Assembly (NCBI GenBank): GCA_013815405.1
Contig: JACDGF010000056.1
Location: 1 to 9,373 of the forward strand
DNA length: 9,373 nucleotides
Direction of reading: 5' to 3'
Origin: Caulobacteraceae bacterium
Lineage (GTDB): Bacteria; Pseudomonadota; Alphaproteobacteria; Caulobacterales; Caulobacteraceae
Shown here: piece after piece, positions 6,350 to 9,373 of the stretch
Numbering within the stretch: position 1 is the first letter of the stretch
How the letters are laid out: every line of letters begins with the position of its first letter
Program-made: the position numbers and the translations under genes
The notes under the pieces: generated by a model
Told to the model about the DNA's origin: nothing
What the model saw: the letters and a program-made list of their open reading frames with translations, nothing else
The model's database searches: none

Positions 6350-8251
6350 ATGGATGCGGATGATCACAAGGTGGAAGCGGTGCTCAAGGAAGACCGGCGC
6401 TTCATTGTTCCCCTCTATCAGCGAAAATATCAATGGGCTGAACGCCGGCTACTTCCGTTTTGGGAGGATGTGCAGGCAAAAGCAGCCGAGATCCTCTCAG
6501 GAGAGAGCAAATTTGAACACTACATGGGCGCTCTTATCATTGCGCCTGTGGACATCGGCTCGCAGATCAGCAAGACACCGATCGTCCAAGTTGTTGATGG
6601 CCAGCAGCGCCTTACTACATTTCAGCTTTTCCTGGCTGCCCTACGAGAAGTCGCCAGGCGTCACGAACTGGTAGATTTTATCAGTCACGTTGACGGCTAT
6701 TTATTTAACAACATCAAAAGCAAGGATACAGATCCTCTCACAAAATTTAAGTTGACGCCAACGCCTTCCGATCGTGCCCTTTTCCATGATCTCATGGAAA
6801 TGGACTATAAATCAGTCATCACAAAATATGGTCACCTCTTCTGGCGCGCGGGAGTTCCCAAGAACACACCGTTCCCGGCATTCCGAGGCTATTTCCTCCT
6901 CAACAAGTGGATAGAGGAGTTCGTGCTCTATGGCCCAAGCGATCAGGACCCGCCAGGTGCCGACGAGGGTGATCCCGAGGATTCCAATAGTAATGTGATC
7001 GACAACGAAGTCACCACCTCCCGCCTAGAGGCGCTGCTCAATGCGGTCCTCGAGCGGCTTAAGCTCGTCGTCATTGGCCTCGGCGAGAGTGATGACGCCC
7101 AGGTCATTTTCGAGACGCTAAACTCGAAGGGCGAGCCCCTGCTCGCCATGGATCTGGTCCGCAACAACATCTTTTACCGGGCCGAGAAACAGGGAGCAAA
7201 AGTCGAAGAACTATACCGAAGGCTGTGGGATCCGCTCGACCATGCTTGGTGGCGGGAAGCTGCGCCGAATGCGCGCCCGACGCGACCTCGTATCGATCAC
7301 TTTCTTGCGCACACATTGGCGGCGGAGACGGGCGGCCAGATCTCCATGCGGGAACTCTACGCCGAATATCGTGCTTTCGCGGTGCCGAAAGGAAATCCAC
7401 GCTTCCAAGACGTCGAGGATGAGCTCAAGCTGCTGGAGCATTACGCTCCGATCTATGAGACGCTGGAGGGCAGGCGGTCAATGGACCCCGCCCTCGCTTG
7501 GTTTGGTCGTAAGATGGCGGCCTGGCAAACTACTACGGTTTACCCAGCCGCCATGCAACTTGGGTCGGACAACGTCGGACACGCGACCAGAAAGATTATA
7601 ACCCGCCTGCTTTACTCCTACATCGTGCGTCGTGCACTCTGCGGGTTGACGACTAAGAACCTGAACAACGTATTTCAAGGTATAGCCTCCAAGTTCCGGG
7701 AGGACGGCCCCACGATCGATACCTTCAAGGTGTTCTTTGCAAGCAGGGATGGCGACAGCGTTCGGTTTCCCAATGACCGTGAATTGCACGCCGGTGTCCT
7801 GTCCGAAAATGCCTACGCTGTATCCCCTCAGCCACGCTTGGTGGACATCCTCTGGGAGCTCGAGGAGGCTTCACGATCCAGTCTGGCCGAAAAGCATGAG
7901 CGGCCTCCCGGCCTATGGGTAGAGCACGTAATGCCGAGGAGGTGGACGGTGGAGTGGCCGTTCACCGACGAGGACTATGCGGAGCCGTACAGCGGTTTGC
8001 CGCAAGCGGCGTTGAGAGAGGCGGCCATCAACACACTCGGCAACCTTACGCTTGTGACCGGCAGCCTCAACATCTCTGCGGGAAACAGGAGTTTCACCGA
8101 AAAGAAGCAAAAATTTTCCGCCCACACCGGCCTCTTTCTGAATAAATGGTTCGCCGATTACGACAGGTGGACGGAGGATGAGATCAGGCGTCGAGGCGCG
8201 CGCCTTGCGGTGCTCGCTACCGCGATCTGGCCGTACTTGGATGCCTTCTGA
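6350..8251 (+). CDS. DUF262-DUF1524 protein, GmrSD/SspE-like defence nuclease
   Basis: A 633-residue protein from the ATG at 6350, set by GGAGG (6337-6341) eight bases upstream. The frame is open to a TTG at 6332, but that start would overlap its own ribosome site. N-terminal DUF262 (about 10-275): FIVPLYQRKYQW (18-29), VDGQQRLTTF (82-91) and VIFETLNSKGEPLLAMDLVRN (252-272). DGQQR is the nucleotide-hydrolysis/sensing motif in GmrS and SspE. An acidic low-complexity stretch lies near 195-216, followed by a helical middle region. C-terminal DUF1524 (His-Me/HNH-type nuclease): VEHVMP with H526, then NTLGNLTLVTGSLN (561-574) and GNRSF. This is the single-chain order of modification-dependent restriction enzymes that cleave foreign modified DNA. 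No modification or partner gene is nearby. AT-rich codon use contrasts with the wall genes and suggests transfer. The family call is firm; the target DNA is unknown. Confidence 0.9.
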   Translation: MDADDHKVEAVLKEDRRFIVPLYQRKYQWAERRLLPFWEDVQAKAAEILSGESKFEHYMGALIIAPVDIGSQISKTPIVQVVDGQQRLTTFQLFLAALREVARRHELVDFISHVDGYLFNNIKSKDTDPLTKFKLTPTPSDRALFHDLMEMDYKSVITKYGHLFWRAGVPKNTPFPAFRGYFLLNKWIEEFVLYGPSDQDPPGADEGDPEDSNSNVIDNEVTTSRLEALLNAVLERLKLVVIGLGESDDAQVIFETLNSKGEPLLAMDLVRNNIFYRAEKQGAKVEELYRRLWDPLDHAWWREAAPNARPTRPRIDHFLAHTLAAETGGQISMRELYAEYRAFAVPKGNPRFQDVEDELKLLEHYAPIYETLEGRRSMDPALAWFGRKMAAWQTTTVYPAAMQLGSDNVGHATRKIITRLLYSYIVRRALCGLTTKNLNNVFQGIASKFREDGPTIDTFKVFFASRDGDSVRFPNDRELHAGVLSENAYAVSPQPRLVDILWELEEASRSSLAEKHERPPGLWVEHVMPRRWTVEWPFTDEDYAEPYSGLPQAALREAAINTLGNLTLVTGSLNISAGNRSFTEKKQKFSAHTGLFLNKWFADYDRWTEDEIRRRGARLAVLATAIWPYLDAF

Positions 8252-8269
8252 CACGAGGCGAACGCGAGC

Positions 8270-8288
8270 TTAAGAGTCTGACTCATAA
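8270..8288. repeat. 19-bp palindrome with two adjacent GANTC methylation sites
   Basis: Centred on T8279, the sequence is symmetric at eight of nine paired positions. It contains GAGTC (8274-8278) and GACTC (8280-8284) separated by a single base. Both are GANTC, the target of the cell-cycle methyltransferase CcrM in Caulobacter and relatives. It lies 18 bases after the DUF262 stop. Intergenic repeats carrying GANTC are known from Caulobacter; membership in such a family is a guess. Confidence 0.6.
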
Positions 8289-8342
8289 TTCGGAGAGCGC
8301 CACCGAGAGAGGGCATAGCCGGCCCAGATATGGTAGCCAAAT

Positions 8343-8374
8343 GCCGCAATCGGGTGTCGGTGCGGCCCTTTTTT
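8343..8374 (+). terminator. Rho-independent terminator after the DUF262 gene
   Basis: GCCGCA (8343-8348) pairs with TGCGGC (8361-8366) around a 12-base loop, followed by CC and six T residues (8369-8374). It lies about 90 bases after the DUF262 stop and points toward murG. It would stop islet transcription before it runs antisense through murG. The stem is short, so efficiency is uncertain. Nothing else convincing is seen between 8375 and 8449. Confidence 0.65.
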
Positions 8375-8449
8375 GGCCTCCCGCCATCGCGTCCGAACCC
8401 TCCCACGAAGCCCCGGCCGAATTTTCAGTCAGCCTCTAAGAGACAGACG

Positions 8450-9373
8450 CTACAGCGCCGTCCTCTCTACTAGATTCGCCAACCGTTCCGCCGCGTCCGG
8501 CGTCGCCACCCTTTGGGCTGCCGCCGCCATCCGACTCAGGCGCCGGGGATTGCCGAGCAGCGCCGCGAGCGCCGAGGTCAGGGCCGGCTGGGTCAGGTTG
8601 TCCTCGTGGGCCACCTCGGCCGCGCCGGCTTGCGCCAGGACCCGGGCGTTCTGGCCCTGGGCGTCGTCCAGGGCGACCTTCAGGGGGACGAGGATCGCGG
8701 GGCGGCCCGCCACGGCGATCTCGCTGACGGTGGATGCGCCGGCGCGGCCGATGACCAGATGGGCCCGGGCCAGGCGGCCGGCCATGTCGCGGAAGAAGGG
8801 GGCGATCTCGGCCTCGACCAGGGCGTCGGCATAGACACGGCGGGCGTCCGCCAGGCATTCGGCGCGAGTCTGCTGCTGGACCTTTAGCCGCAGGCGAAGG
8901 GGTTCGGAAAGCTTCGCGATCGCGGCCGGGACCAGATCGGAAAGGAACCGCGAGCCCTGGCTGCCGCCGGTGACCAGAAGGCGAATCTCGTCGACCGGCG
9001 GCTCGTAGGGCATCCCGGCCAGGGCGCGGATCTCCGGGCGCACCGGATTGCCCACCACGACGGCGCGGGCCTGCACGCTCGGCCTGGCTTTGAGCAGGAT
9101 CGGAAAGGCGCAGGCCACGGCGGTGACGTAGGGGGCCAGCACGCGGTTGGCGCGGCCGGAAACCGCGTTCTGTTCATGGATCAGGGTCCGGCGGCCCTGG
9201 CTGATGGCGCCGATCAGGGCGGGCAGGGAGGGGTAGCCGCCGAAGCCGACGACGATCGCCGGGTCCACCTCGGTGAGGGTCGCCCTCGCCTGCAGGATGC
9301 CGCGCAGTATGGTCAGGGCGGCGCCGGGGACTCCCAGGGGATCGCCTCGCCGGAAGGTGGCGGAGGCCAGGGC
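8450..9373 (-). CDS. murG: MurG, lipid II-forming GlcNAc transferase (5' end outside window)
   Basis: MurG is a GT-B glycosyltransferase on the inner face of the membrane. It transfers GlcNAc from UDP-GlcNAc to lipid I, making lipid II. The last 307 codons are visible. About 50 N-terminal residues, including the glycine-rich GGTGGH loop, lie beyond the right edge. Visible motifs: VVGFGGYPSLPALIGA and LIHEQNAVSGRANR (N-terminal domain), VGNPVRPEI, LLVTGGSQGSR (hinge and second glycine-rich loop), then the UDP-GlcNAc region GRAGASTVSEIAVAGRPAILVP and LDDAQGQNARVL. The DDAQ segment has Ala where His is frequent in the family. The apparent Met near 9268 is an internal GTG (Val), not the real start. 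The stop at 8450 faces the opposite-strand islet instead of the usual murC. Confidence 0.95.
   Translation of the reverse strand, partial: ALASATFRRGDPLGVPGAALTILRGILQARATLTEVDPAIVVGFGGYPSLPALIGAISQGRRTLIHEQNAVSGRANRVLAPYVTAVACAFPILLKARPSVQARAVVVGNPVRPEIRALAGMPYEPPVDEIRLLVTGGSQGSRFLSDLVPAAIAKLSEPLRLRLKVQQQTRAECLADARRVYADALVEAEIAPFFRDMAGRLARAHLVIGRAGASTVSEIAVAGRPAILVPLKVALDDAQGQNARVLAQAGAAEVAHEDNLTQPALTSALAALLGNPRRLSRMAAAAQRVATPDAAERLANLVERTAL

Larger units (their letters stand above)
5429..8449. other. Opposite-strand defence/addiction islet inserted between murC and murG
   Basis: This is the stretch between the murC start and the murG stop. It contains two plus-strand genes (a HigB-HigA fusion and a DUF262-DUF1524 protein) in an otherwise minus-strand dcw cluster, where murG and murC are normally adjacent. 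The DUF262 gene has long AT-rich segments unlike the GC-rich wall genes. No transposase, integrase, flanking direct repeat or terminal inverted repeat could be recognised, so the mechanism of entry is unknown. The boundaries given are simply the ends of the flanking wall genes. Confidence 0.7.

Noticed and set aside
8265..8300. tRNA-Met-like anticodon loop (CTCATAA) after the DUF262 gene
   Set aside because: The surrounding stem does not pair well, and no D arm, T arm or acceptor stem is found. The local sequence is better explained by the GANTC palindrome.
8158..8406. 82-codon minus-strand frame overlapping the end of the DUF262 gene
   Set aside because: It overlaps the coding end and the terminator, has no recognised domain, and lacks a convincing ribosome site.

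Overview
The window comes from a high-GC alphaproteobacterium, most likely a member of the Caulobacterales (Caulobacter/Phenylobacterium-like). The gene order murG-murC-murB-ddl-ftsQ-ftsA, the protein sequences, a CtrA-like box inside ddl ahead of ftsQ, and paired GANTC (CcrM-type) sites all fit that group. This assignment is inference from pattern; no database was searched.

Layout. Two minus-strand blocks belong to the division and cell-wall (dcw) cluster. The right edge holds the 3' part of murG (lipid II synthesis). From about 5.43 kb down to the left edge lie murC, murB, ddl, ftsQ and the 5' 1181 bases of ftsA. MurC, MurB and Ddl make cytoplasmic peptidoglycan precursors (UDP-MurNAc-L-Ala, UDP-MurNAc and D-Ala-D-Ala). 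FtsQ and FtsA belong to the divisome. The genes are tightly packed: ftsQ overlaps ddl by 65 bases and ftsA starts 2 bases after ftsQ stops.

Between murG and murC, normally neighbours in dcw clusters, sits a roughly 3 kb islet of plus-strand genes. It contains (1) a HigB toxin and HigA antitoxin joined without a stop codon in one 210-codon reading frame, with a strong internal ribosome site in front of the antitoxin ATG, and (2) a 633-residue DUF262-DUF1524 protein resembling the single-chain GmrSD/SspE-type DNases of anti-phage defence. The DUF262 gene is visibly more AT-rich than the wall genes, which suggests horizontal acquisition. A rho-independent terminator follows it, pointing toward murG.

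The islet runs against the host operon, so murC and the genes below it probably need a promoter of their own. The 134-base gap between murC and the toxin gene contains plausible divergent promoters around an inverted repeat that could be a HigA operator. The main points of interest are the fused toxin-antitoxin frame and the placement of a small addiction/defence module inside an essential operon.
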